A stretch of DNA of 64,000 nucleotides from Enchytraeus crypticus. Taxonomy: Eukaryota; Annelida; Clitellata; Enchytraeida; Enchytraeidae. The notes below the pieces were generated by a model that saw nothing but the letters and a program-made list of their open reading frames with translations, ran no database searches and was not told where the DNA came from. Positions 19,175 through 28,013 of the stretch are shown here, piece by piece (position 1 is the stretch's first letter; the number at the start of each line of letters is the position of its first letter). A program made the translations under genes and the position numbers. Where the stretch lies: assembly GCA_905160935.1 (NCBI GenBank), contig CAJHZI010000779.1:226001-290000 (forward strand), given 5' to 3'.

Positions 19175-20857
19175 TAGGATAGTATTACCTTAGGTCTTGC
19201 GGCACAGTTGGTGAATATCTTGTACATTCTGCTTGATCTATACAGCAGCGCCGTTATGATAGTTGAGCAAGAGAGGATCAAAGCTGCGCTAGAAACCTGG
19301 CAGTACAATTATATAGTGGCACTAATTATATGCATTCTATATTCAGAGTCTGTCTTAAAGACTTGTAAAGCGTTTTACAGTTTTACAGTGATATCGTTAG
19401 AGAGATAGGCCTGTAGTAAAAATAGACCTATAGTGAGAAATAGGCTTAGATGCATGTTCTTTTACCATTCAATTGCACCTTCTTATCTCTTTATAGTGCT
19501 AAAGCACTATAAACTACGGAAAGAGATCGACGCTTGATTTTAAACACCACAAAAGACTTATCTCTTTATAGTGACTTGACTTATCTCTTTATAGTGACTT
19601 GACTTATCTCTTTATAGTGCTTTTAACACCACAAAAGACTTATCTCTTTATAGTGACTTGACTTATCTCTTTATAGTGCTAAAGCACTATAAAGAGGTAA
19701 GCCAAGTCACTATAAAGAGATAAGTCTTTTGTGGTGTTATTACTTATCTGTGGTGTTAGTACTTATCTCTTTATAGTGACTTAAGTCTTTTGTGGTGTTA
19801 TTAATTATCTGTGGTGTTAGTACTTATCTATTTATAGTGACTTGACTTATCTCTTTATAGTGCTTTAGCACTATAAAGAGATAAGTCAAGTCACTATAAA
19901 GAGATAAGTCTTTTGTGGTGTTTAAAATCAAGCGTCGATCTCTTTCCGTAGTTGAAAGCACTATCAGCAAAAGTCGGGCTGAAAGTCGAATCTAACGCCC
20001 CGCTAGATCAGACAAGCGGCTTAATGTAATTAAATTCCGGTATAAAATTTATGGTGATTATGACTTCATCATTATCATCTTCTTCTTCCCTTAAATTCAT
20101 GTCTAATTAGGGTCGGAATTCGGCTGGACTTGATCCATAAGTTTTTGTAGCAATTTCTGGAGCCTAAGCGCTCACCAACCGAATGCCCTTTCTGAAGTTG
20201 GTTTGGATCTAGTTTTTAAGTCGCATTCTACGACATGTGCATATTTACACGGTTGGTCTATTCAAACAACCCGAACACAACACGGGAATATAACTTAATA
20301 GATATAAATCTTAATTATAAGCATATACCTTGTGGACTTGCGCAGTGATCTCAACGTCCTCTGGTTCGAATCCGAGCAGAGCCACGCTGATGTATCCCAG
20401 AGCGGCCGCTGATAGAATCAGCACGTTGATACGAGGACTCGTCAGCTTAACAACTCTACACAGCGAAATACGCAATAGAATTAACAGTTGATTAAAGTTA
20501 TTATTTAAATAATAAATAAATTTTTAAAAGATCCCAGTTTATTTTTGTTGGACCTAAGAGAGGTCCAACAAAAATAAACCTGTTTGTCTTTTGATTGGTA
20601 CTCCATTACAAATCTCATTAATAAAATTTTAAAAAATCTTTACAAAATGAACAAAAAAATAACAAATTAATGTATAAATGGGTTGATTTTATTATTATAT
20701 AATTTTTATAACAATTTATTAATAATAAATCAATTAATGAATAGTCAATTTATTAAATAACAATTTTTAGTCCAAATAGCATTGACTCTGCACCTAGCTT
20801 GTCGGCCAAAGCAAAGGAATTTAAGTAATTTTATTCAAATACCACTGCTACTAGGCG

Positions 20858-20909
<52 letters not shown>

Positions 20910-20926
20910 AGGGAGAGGGAGAGGGA

Positions 20927-20984
<58 letters not shown>

Positions 20985-21421
20985 GAGAGAGAGAGAGAGA
21001 GAGGGAGAAAGAGAGAGAGAGAGAGGGGGAGAGGGAGGTAGAGAGAGAGAGAGGGAGAAAGAGAGAGAGAGAGAAAGAGAGGCAGAGACAGAGAGAAATA
21101 GAGAGAAAGACAGAGAAAGATAAAGGAAAGAGAAAGCAGAGAAGGATAGAGATAAAGAGAATGCGCAAGAAAGATAGCGAGAGAGAGAGAGAGATGGAGA
21201 CGGGAGGGAGAGAGTGAGAGAAAGAGATAGATATCTGGAAAGAAGAACTTACTTATTCATGCGGAAGATGCGATGGAATACTATGAGAGCCAGGGAGTAC
21301 AAAACACCCAGCAGTGAAAGACTTGTGAGAATTATAAACGCTGGGAGAGAAATCCCAGCTTCCACTTCGTTCATTAACACTCCTCTATCCATTTTATCAG
21401 ATCTTATTTTATCTGCTGCTT
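12784..21421 (-). CDS. Class C GPCR of the GABA-B/GPR156 group, seven exons
   Basis: Plasma-membrane G-protein-coupled receptor. Exons (minus) 21421-21253, 20455-20329, 19296-19189, 18376-18257, 17799-17452, 16385-16053 and 15534-12784 join in phase through GT-AG sites. TM1 SLPAFIILTSLSLLGVLYSL; TM2 region VVKLTSPRINVLI; TM3 followed by RSSRMYKIFTN; TM4 exon starts VIKDPQ and has NLFDPISC; TM5-7 exon has LWLGLIYLYNG, VPSLMDSKRQG and ICITFLYIPT. These are the 7TM_3 landmarks of GABA-B receptors; RMYKIFT and DPISC look closer to GPR156, while DSK is GABA-B-like. From the ATG at 21392 the product is 1,308 residues, of which about 1,027 form the cytoplasmic tail. No Venus-flytrap domain was found, but the first visible exon has a possible acceptor, so more exons may lie upstream. 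Subfamily uncertain. Confidence 0.85.
13930..14195 (-). repeat. Degenerate peptide repeat in the GPCR tail
   Basis: Encodes five to six units of about 15-18 residues around LANEDSLLESG: HLTNEASLLKG, HLANEALPLM, YLPNNTSSLIGESG, HLANETSSLLERG. Roughly residues 839-927 of the predicted protein. Confidence 0.75.
15611..15843. repeat. Two (GA)n blocks in GPCR intron 6
   Basis: 15611-15668 and 15728-15843. In the transcript they read as (CU)n and occupy much of the 518-base intron upstream of the last-exon acceptor. Confidence 0.95.
16053..16385 (-). CDS. GPCR exon 6: proximal tail and coiled coil
   Basis: Acceptor 'tatttttgcacag', donor 'gtttaa'. 111 codons, phase 0. Starts VILLRDQRKRGVLSDAE directly after TM7, has a Cys cluster (ECPCIHA, LLPCLGC) that could be palmitoylated, and a charged helix NVEDILRREEDYRREREAMI with heptad-like spacing, as GABA-B-type tails often have. 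Confidence 0.8.
16440..16500 (+). repeat. SINE core-domain fragment
   Basis: 'gactgacatcatcctgga' then 'caggaagcggacgttaaccc': the shared core, in GPCR intron 5. Confidence 0.5.
16545..16740 (-). mobile_element. Family D copy
   Basis: Reverse complement has 'cttttaggacggcaac', 'ttattcccaagctatagg', 'cttaattcgatggtgtgc' type order seen at 38.3, 63.7 and 25.0 kb. Retrotransposon-like, parent unknown. Confidence 0.55.
16818..16960 (+). repeat. Family E copy
   Basis: 'cccttgaatcccagttta', 'agggtcgggatacgaatgga', 'cccctatttgagacttttcc' match 32190-32320 closely. Confidence 0.65.
17064..17191 (-). mobile_element. SINE-A copy
   Basis: Complete head, both promoter boxes and 'gaggaaattgacttta' in reverse complement; 3' end slightly changed. 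Confidence 0.82.
17200..17351. repeat. Short tandem repeat plus SINE-A 5' fragment
   Basis: 'gtattgatgtatttaggaat' and 'ggtatattgaagt' recur two to three times, followed by a second SINE-A head fragment (17318-17351, minus). Confidence 0.7.
17452..17799 (-). CDS. GPCR exon 5: ECL2, TM5-TM7
   Basis: Acceptor 'tttgctactag', donor 'gtgagt'. 116 codons, phase 0. ECL2 has HTFCSSS with the Cys used in the class C disulfide; TM5 WLWLGLIYLYNGSILSFCAY; PSLMDSKRQGVVIY before TM6; TM7 IGLTICITFLYIPT. Confidence 0.9.
17806..18256. other. GPCR intron 4, nothing recognised
   Basis: AT-rich. 18060-18175 is similar to 18610-18725 ('ggttagactt', 'aataaaagtttgtta'), an old local duplication that lies on both sides of exon 4. 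Confidence 0.5.
18257..18376 (-). CDS. GPCR exon 4: TM4
   Basis: Acceptor 'attttctcacag', donor 'gtaagc'. 40 codons starting VIKDPQIIVSTLL and ending FDPISCRTESWLQ. The KD start and DP..C end match GABA-B/GPR156 TM4. Confidence 0.9.
19020..19177 (+). mobile_element. Family D LINE 3' end running into (GA)n
   Basis: 'ccactcgtacgtggacac', 'taccatggacctgcca', 'cagtgcactaagagagag' then GA repeat. Same end as 7440-7560. The GA tract stops 12 bases from GPCR exon 3. Confidence 0.72.
19189..19296 (-). CDS. GPCR exon 3: TM3
   Basis: Acceptor 'gtactgccag', donor 'gtaatac'. 36 codons: VSSAALILSCSTIITALLY then RSSRMYKIFTN. The position of the usual Cys at the top of TM3 falls in the previous exon and is not Cys. 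Confidence 0.85.
19513..19952. repeat. Fold-back element with 84-base perfect arms
   Basis: 19513-19596 and 19869-19952 are exact inverted copies beginning ACTACGGAAAGAGATCGACG. The inside is made of further direct and inverted copies of 'acttatctctttatagtg' and 'aacaccacaaaagac'. No coding frame. Lies in GPCR intron 2. Confidence 0.85.
20065..20285 (+). repeat. Family E copy, longer form
   Basis: 'tagggtcggaattcg', 'tagcaatttctggagcctaa', 'caccaaccgaatgccctttc', then 'acccgaacacaacacggga', all shared with 32190-32490. Confidence 0.7.
20329..20455 (-). CDS. GPCR exon 2: TM2
   Basis: Acceptor 'ttcgctgtgtag', donor 'gtatat'. One base completes a split Lys codon, then VVKLTSPRINVLILSAAALG and ISVALLGFEPEDVE. 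Matches the K(M/L)SSPxLNxLI segment of the family. Confidence 0.9.
20537..20579. repeat. Perfect hairpin, 19-base arms
   Basis: 'gtttatttttgttggacct' is followed by the loop aagag and its exact complement. In GPCR intron 1, about 80 bases before exon 2. Confidence 0.85.
20859..21240. repeat. Long (GA)n-rich tract
   Basis: About 380 bases, GA with GGGAGA and GAAA variants. In the GPCR transcript it is a (CU)n tract starting about 12 bases after the exon 1 donor. The long frames on both strands are repeat-derived. Confidence 0.95.
21253..21421 (-). CDS. GPCR first visible exon: TM1
   Basis: Donor 'gtaagttctt'. An upstream in-frame TAA precedes the ATG at 21392-21390, which has a good context (aaaATGg) and would begin MDRGVLMNEVEAGISLPAF. 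Alternatively 'attattccag' before 21421 is an acceptor and AADKIRSDKMDR continues an extracellular domain, as DR..ISLP does in GABA-B2. Both readings give TM1. Confidence 0.75.
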
Positions 21422-21429
21422 CTGGAATA

Positions 21430-23220
21430 ATCCAATTGCGATCGATATGTAATTATCTGCTATCTTATTTTGCTAAATTTATAGCCTGTGAAAATATAAC
21501 GAAAATCATTTATGTTAGGAATAGTCAAGTAGTCAATTTATGAAGGGAATTACAGTAAACTAGTAGTTTTGCAAAAAAAATTATGAAGTAATGAAGTCCT
21601 CTTAACTGATACAATTTTAAAGTTTCTAAAGAGTGATTAGTATCCTCCTATACGAGACATGCAATGATACAAGGGAGGATAAATTCCTAAACAAATTTAC
21701 ATTATTTAGACTTAAGTAATCTAAAAATATTATATAAAAATACAGTATTTAATTAACAGTGCAGATCTTCTGACAATATCGTTTGAGATTTACTAAAATT
21801 CTCAAGAATTAAACGTAGTAGTAGTAACTAAAAGTAGTCGATCTAGCTTTCTAACAAATAAAATAAATGTTTACTCAACATCCCATAGAGATTTTTACCA
21901 AAAAAGCTATATACTCATGCACTCCGCTATATATAAATGAGATCACTAAGATGCATTCTCTCCAAATTATTTACATTTGCTACATTTCTATATTATATAA
22001 AAATATTTAATTAACAGTGCAGATCTTCTGACAATATCGTTTGAGATTTACTAAAATTCTCAAAAAATAAACGTAATATTAGTAATTAATAGTAATAAAT
22101 ATATTCTAATATATATTCTAATATATTCTAATTTGATAAGTTTCACAGCCTATTATAAATTCTCCGTAAAGAACCTATAACAACAATATCTCACATATTG
22201 ACAGCATGCACTAAGTTTCAAACTCTAGAGACCAAACTCTATTACCTGTCAAAACACCTGAAATGATATCTGTACAGTTTATCACAGACATTAAATACTG
22301 GCCGGGAAAAACTTTAGCCACTCCTTCAAATTCCACCCAGCAAATCACAGCGATTTTATACCGGGCAGATGACATCTAATTATGACTTCTCTCAAATGAC
22401 GAAAAGATTTACAACCACGCTATTCCTGACACCCCCCCCCCCCGAATCAGGCTTCCATGTAGCACACGTCCAGGGAAAGGGGTTTGCTAAAGATGTTAGG
22501 ATAATGCGACAATGGGCAAATAAAATAGGCAAATAGGTAAAATAGAAATAGGTACAATAAAATAAAATAAGCTTCAATATTGTGACAACAGATGTACTGT
22601 TATGATGATATGGTATGATGGAGTGGGTTTAACGTCAAGATCAGAAGAAGAAGACCGAAGAGCTTCGGGTATTAAAATTGATAGATAAAATCGCAGTTGA
22701 CTATTTTGTGCCTTGAACTCTGATCTTAAAATTGATCTGCAAATTATTATAAATTATGAAATTGCTAAAAAATTCTAAATGATCAATTATATTTATTAGA
22801 TTGCTTAGCTTATGCTAATCACTTGCATTTAATGATATCTAACATAGCAAATATGGCCCAATATAAATGTTAGTATTGCTGCAATTTAGGTATTGAAAAA
22901 TGAATTAGATTAGCTACTAAATTACTGTAAAATTATATAGATAAATCTGCTAAATAAATCTACTAATCGACTGCTAAGTGTTTCTCTGTGTATAGTACTG
23001 GCTAAAAAGTCTGCCAAGTCTTTTGTTTCTCAATTGAAATTTTTAATAGCTGGGATTTTCTGCTACCCTTTTTTATATTTTGTGTGTGGCGTATTGGTAT
23101 TTTGTTTATCCTGAATTAATCTAATAAATACAAAATAAAATGTTTAAACCAACACCAGTACGAGTGAGAAAGCAGGCACCAAAAACTATTTGTTTTTATA
23201 ATTACTCTATGAGTTAGAAA
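21430..23220. other. No gene recognised upstream of GPCR exon 1
   Basis: AT-rich; no exon resembling a Venus-flytrap domain was seen on the minus strand. Contains the direct repeat listed separately and a C10-12 homopolymer near 22431. Confidence 0.5.
21723..22090 (+). repeat. Direct duplication of about 95 bases
   Basis: 'ttaattaacagtgcagatct', 'tctgacaatatcgtttgaga' and 'tttactaaaattctcaa' occur at about 21750 and 22010, nearly identical, 265 bases apart. Confidence 0.85.
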
Positions 23221-23260
23221 ACCATGGACCTGCCAGTAGGCAGTGCACTGAGAGAGAGAG

Positions 23261-23321
<61 letters not shown>

Positions 23322-23322
23322 G
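23221..23322 (+). mobile_element. Family D 3' end running into (GA)n
   Basis: 'ccatggacctgccagtaggc', 'agtgcactgagagagagag' passes without a gap into about 65 bases of GA/GAAA repeat. Confidence 0.7.
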
Positions 23323-24185
23323 AGAAAACTGAGATTCAACAGGAATTCAGCTAAATGTAAATCACTGGTTTTCCTGGGAAGCCGGTGTTAATCGCTGACA
23401 TGATCAAAGCAGTACAGGTTTCCCGGTGTTCCATATCTTATCTCAGTCTACAGCTTGTAAACAAAGCCCGGGTTTCACCTGGCGGACTGACAATAACATT
23501 CCCGGCAATGCTTTAATCGTCTCATCGAATCTAAGCTTGTGTATGACCTCTTGTATAATATACACGCAGCTAAGCTAATTTATTGGGAAGAGATTTATTA
23601 CCTCAGAATCAACGACTTCAAATATTCGGATACCTGCTGAGTAAATAGAACTAAGTTTCACTTATAATAAACGTTGTCGGGTTTTTGTAACTACAATTTA
23701 ATATTTTCGAGTATATCCACTCCACACTTTTCTCTCAGTGTACTGCTTAATTGCAGGTCCATGGCTTATATGACTCCACTACATATTTCTATCCTCTATC
23801 ATTTTAAACACTTCTTCCATCAACACCGAACACATGCATTTATTAATCCTTTTAAACTACTAAATCTTCCGGAAGTATAAATTAAATGCTTTTTTTACAT
23901 TAAATTTATACTTCTGCCATTTAGCTGAAAAGTCAGTTTGTACAATTTTCACAACTAAAGTGTTACAATTTAATTTCTATATAGTAATTCTGTCTTGCGT
24001 TTTGCCTGTATCACTCGGGAATAGACTTACCGTAAAATAAATGTCGAAAGATGCGACTAAGCAAGAAATGTGGAAGGCAAGGGAAACTACATCAGAAGCA
24101 ATATTTTCCAAAGAAATGTTTAATCTGCTTTTACTTAAATGTTGTCCTTGCTAACTTTAAATCATCGTATAGGCAGTGATCGTAT
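23323..24185. other. No gene recognised
   Basis: Holds a short reverse family D end near 23733-23780 ('gcaggtccatggcttata'). Otherwise AT-rich unique-looking sequence. Confidence 0.5.
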
Positions 24186-24280
24186 AAAAGCTGGTAAGGC
24201 TAAGGTTAACGTCAGTTTCCTCACTCGAAAGCGACGTCAGTGACGGGCGAGCCCATGATTTGAACCCGCACATACTGATT
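24186..24280 (-). mobile_element. SINE-A copy, 5'-truncated
   Basis: 3' two thirds of the family in reverse complement, from the box B region to 'ccttagccttaccagctttt'. Confidence 0.75.
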
Positions 24281-24974
24281 ATAGTGGTTAGTACGTCTCA
24301 GTGCTAGTACCTAATTAGGCCAATGTCATTTAAGTTACCTTACCATTTGATTTTCTCGTCGTGCTGTTACAATTCTATGTTGGCTATTTTTAAGGGTCCT
24401 TATATGGGCTCTCATGCTCTGATATTATTTATCAATTAAAATGTCTTCATTGCTAAAGCTTATGCTTCGAGTTCAATGCTATGTTCGAAAAAGTGCCTAT
24501 TTTCTTTGGCTCAGACAACTTGCTCAATCTGGTGAGTGAAATACATTGACTTATTTTCTATTGTTTTCTAATCGCCAGATGGAGTAAGCTTTTCCTAATT
24601 TAAATTGTGAGAGAAATATTACCAGTAAGTTGAAGCAACTATTTCCGTAAACCGGCGAGTTACAACTTAAACACTTTCACATAAGATCGTAACTCAAAGT
24701 CGTACTACTTAAACCTTCTATATTGCAAGTAACCTGCATAAGTGTTGAAAGTTCTGAAGTGATTGTAGACGAGTGGGATCTCATGAAATCGAGCGTCAAA
24801 ACTTGGTTTATAGAAGATCTTTTAACTCAATCTACACAACCTTTTGACAAGATCAAAACTAGGCTGAACCAAGCTCGTACACGGAAAATTATGAACTATA
24901 TATGAAATTAGAAATTCAATTAGAAATTATTTAAAAGATGCTTTTTAGATTCATACTATAAATTAATTTTAAAT
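24281..24974. other. No gene recognised
   Basis: AT-rich. A 60-codon open frame near 24723 has no family resemblance and no splice context. Confidence 0.5.
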
Positions 24975-25131
24975 CCCAAGCTATAGGCTACATAAGGTAT
25001 GGGTAAGGCATGGACTTTGTGAAGGGATTAACTAGATGATCTAAGGAGTGCTCTTATGGAGCGAGAAAGTAGACTTTGAGTTCGAATATGTACCTTGGAC
25101 CTGCCACTTGGCAGTGCAGTGAAGAATAAGA
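24975..25131 (+). mobile_element. Family D copy
   Basis: 'agctataggctacataagg', 'gctcttatggagcgagaaag', 'taccttggacctgccacttg' and 'gcagtgcagtgaag' match 63668-63825 in order. Confidence 0.7.
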
Positions 25132-25280
25132 CAAAATTTAAAAAAACAAATAATAAATTAGAAAATGATATGTAGGCCTAATTACTTAATTCTGAACAAT
25201 CAAATTAACTAAAACCTGTTTTAATTTTTAATTACTGATAAATATAATTTATTAGTTTATTACTCGTCATTTTTGTTCAA

Positions 25281-25337
25281 CCAATTTACTTGTCTTATTA
25301 CAATCCTATGCGGATTGTAATAAGACAAGTAAATTGG
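25281..25337. repeat. Perfect hairpin, 26-base arms, 5-base loop
   Basis: 25281-25306 and 25312-25337 are exact inverted copies around tatgc; left arm begins 'ccaatttacttgtcttatta'. No polymerase III signals or poly-T end next to it. Confidence 0.9.
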
Positions 25338-25598
25338 TATACTTCAGCATGGAAAAGTTCGACATGCCAACCCCCCCTCCCCCGATTAGAATCAAATCCC
25401 GTTTAAAACGTCCCTACACCCCCCAACGTCGGACCCCCCACCATATCTTAAAAGATGCCGGGGGAATGTGTGTGTGTCCCAGGATGTCGATGGGGGTGCA
25501 GGTGGGTGGTCTGGAATTTTTACTCAAATTGTTTTATTTGACAAATCGGGGGGGGAGGGTAGTTCACAATTTGCTTCCCGCTCTCCTTCAACCATCTC

Positions 25599-25601
<3 letters not shown>

Positions 25602-25642
<41 letters not shown>

Positions 25643-25711
25643 TTCTCTCTTTCTTTCTCTAACTATCTTCACGCACATAAAGATAGAGATGGAGACAGAG
25701 ATAGAGTGAGC

Positions 25712-25754
<43 letters not shown>

Positions 25755-25756
25755 TG
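25602..25756. repeat. (CT)n then (GA)n microsatellites
   Basis: 25602-25658 CT-rich and 25699-25756 GA-rich, in opposite sense 40 bases apart, so they could pair as a stem. Confidence 0.93.
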
Positions 25757-26439
25757 ATATTTAATATTACTTAGAATTTGTAGATTGATTGATCAAGTTT
25801 GAAGGACAATGTTAGTTTTCAATATAATAACTTTACGGCAAGTTTAGATAAAATATTAAATTCGTTTTTTCAGGGAGATCGGAAAATATTGTCAGATTTT
25901 TATGAGCAAATTTTACGTTTAAATCTCTGAAGATCACAACTGTATGAATTTTCTAATTAAACAAAATATGTGGTACTTCACAGGAGATTATGAAGAACTT
26001 GGTACTTCTAAATGTTTGAAGGTTGTTAAGGTTGTGATGTTTGAAGTGCTCATGTTTTATTTGTAAGATAGATATCTTCAAGATTTAACACTTTGTAACT
26101 AAAAGATTCCAGAGCATACGTCAAAGGTTAATGTCGCATGTATTGTCATTTTATGCATACATGTAGATATTTGTAGCTATTATATCACATTTGGCAATCA
26201 TATGTAGCTTAAAGATATCCTAAATTATAATCGAATTTACGATAATAAATATTATATTGAAATGTAACTTATTAGTAGGCTACCTACGCTTAGACAAAGT
26301 TGGATCATAGTATTGATTATTTAACCTTTTCAGAACACGATAAACACCACAATAAATATCAGAAATAGTATATATTTAGGCTACAGATATGTTATAGATA
26401 CATTGGTTATAGATATATAGATAATAATTCAGTGTTTCT
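25757..26439. other. No gene recognised
   Basis: AT-rich sequence, no exon or repeat family identified. Confidence 0.5.
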
Positions 26440-26565
26440 GACAGTAACTTACTGTTGCCTTAATCTTTGTAACGATAGCTCGAGTGTGTCGAGTCGTCTT
26501 GAAGAAAAGCCTTTTGCTTCTGAGCCTTGACGTTAAACACACTACAGCCTACCAATCTACATGTA
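26440..26565 (-). repeat. Family G copy
   Basis: Reverse complement of 9405-9530: 'gtgtgtttaacgtcaaggct', 'cttcaagacgactcgac', 'cgagctatcgttac'. Confidence 0.65.
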
Positions 26566-27206
26566 CATGCGGAAGTCATACTGTATACTGCAGCACGTTT
26601 AGCAGGCAAGTTCGAAGATTGTCCCTCTGTTTTCAGGAAAACATTTTACTCCATTGAATGATCTAAAATTTCAAATATTGGACTGTAAAATGTAGTGTGA
26701 TTAAAGTGGGAATTGAGACTTAGGGGAACGTAAGAATTTTTCGGGCCCCATGGAATGTATTTACAGGTCTCCTAGTATCTAATACGAGCCCCTAGCAGTG
26801 GAACGCACCTCAGAAAAATTGAAAACTACGGGAACTGAGTTCCCCTGCGTATCTCCTCTCCACTTTAACCACATATAGTGCTGACTGTATAGAATGCTAG
26901 AAGGAATATGTGGTATGGACCATCTATTAAAGAGAACGCAGTGACAGACAGAAAGAGAAATGTTGTTCTTTAGTATTACTATTATCTCCAGAACGGTTTA
27001 TTTAATTCAAACAAAAGCAACACAATAGTTCAACAGATGAAAAAACACGAAATGACAGATCCCAATAAGTGAATAGTAAATATGAGAATATCAATTTAAA
27101 AGTCATTAAACAAATTATACCTGTAAAGTAATATTTTAACAATAATAGTTTAATTTTATTTAGAATGTTTTTTAAATCTGTAAACTGATATTTTAACTTC
27201 AACAAT
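26566..27206. other. No gene recognised
   Basis: AT-rich; a weak family D trace near 26900-26945 ('gtatggaccatctattaaag'). Confidence 0.45.
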
Positions 27207-27362
27207 GTTTAGTTTCCTCGTCCAAAGATGACATCAGGGACATTTCCGCAGTGGGTTACATATAATCTACTTGATTCATAAAAATGTTTTGACGTACATA
27301 CACTTGTCACTGACATCGCTTTTGATCAAGGAAACTGACGTTGACATTAGCTTTACCAATTT
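27207..27362. mobile_element. Two SINE core fragments in opposite sense
   Basis: 27207-27250 (minus) has 'tagtttcctcgtccaaagat'; 27305-27362 (plus) has the SINE-A 3' part 'cactgacatcgctttt..gaggaaactgacgtt' type order ending 'ttagctttaccaa'. Confidence 0.6.
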
Positions 27363-27478
27363 TTTTTTCTCTCTCTTAATGAACTGCCTACTAGCAAGTC
27401 CATAGTATATAACGCCTCCACTCTTCTCTCTCTTCCGCTTTCCTCTTCATGTCCACATGCGTGTGGGTCATACCATCT
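27363..27478 (-). mobile_element. Family D LINE 3' end
   Basis: Reverse complement has 'gtggacatgaagaggaaagc', 'gaagagagagaag', 'ctatggacttgctag' and 'agttcattaagagagaga'. Lies about 150 bases upstream of the calcium-sensor start codon, so it may be in the 5' UTR or promoter. Confidence 0.65.
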
Positions 27479-27632
27479 TTATAAACTTCTCTAACTCTTA
27501 AAACCTCATTACGAACTGCAGTATCAACTTTTATACTTACAATAATTTGAACTTTCTAGATAAACTTATAACATTTACTAAACTTAGAAGTTTTTCCATC
27601 GCTATCATTTCATAGTAAGGCACATCAGCGAC

Positions 27633-28013
27633 ATGGGTAACCAGAAATCATCCAGTCTCTCTCCACAGCTGGTGGAAGAGATGGAAGCGATAACGTCCTT
27701 CTCCTACGCTGAGATCAACGACCTCTACCGTCAGTTCCGTAAGGATTGTCCGGACATGAAGATGACAGTGATCCAGTTCCGGGAACTCTACCGGAGCACC
27801 TTTCCTCAGGGGAATCCGGATAAATTCGCCGAACACGTCTTCCTGACGTTCGACAAGGATCAGAAGGGATTCATTGACTTCCGTCAGTTCCTCACAACGT
27901 TGGGTGCGCAGCTGAAAGGAAATTTTGAGCAGAAACTGGAGTGGCTGTTTGAGCTGTATGACTCTGAGCATCTAAACTATCTGACCAAAGAAAGTCTGCT
28001 CGAAATGATAACG
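27633..28013 (+). CDS. Calcium sensor exon 1
   Basis: 127 codons from MGNQKSSSLS to LLEMIT, donor 'gtaagtc'. GC-rich against AT-rich flanks. Contains EF1, EF2 and most of EF3. Confidence 0.9.

Noticed and set aside
20782-21168. Arg/Glu and Ser/Leu repeat frames over GA tracts (also at 25.3, 36.3, 53.1 and 58.4 kb)
   Set aside because: Translations of (GA)n or (CT)n, identical in kind at every such tract.
24723-24905. 60-codon frame
   Set aside because: Length expected by chance in this base composition; nothing recognisable.
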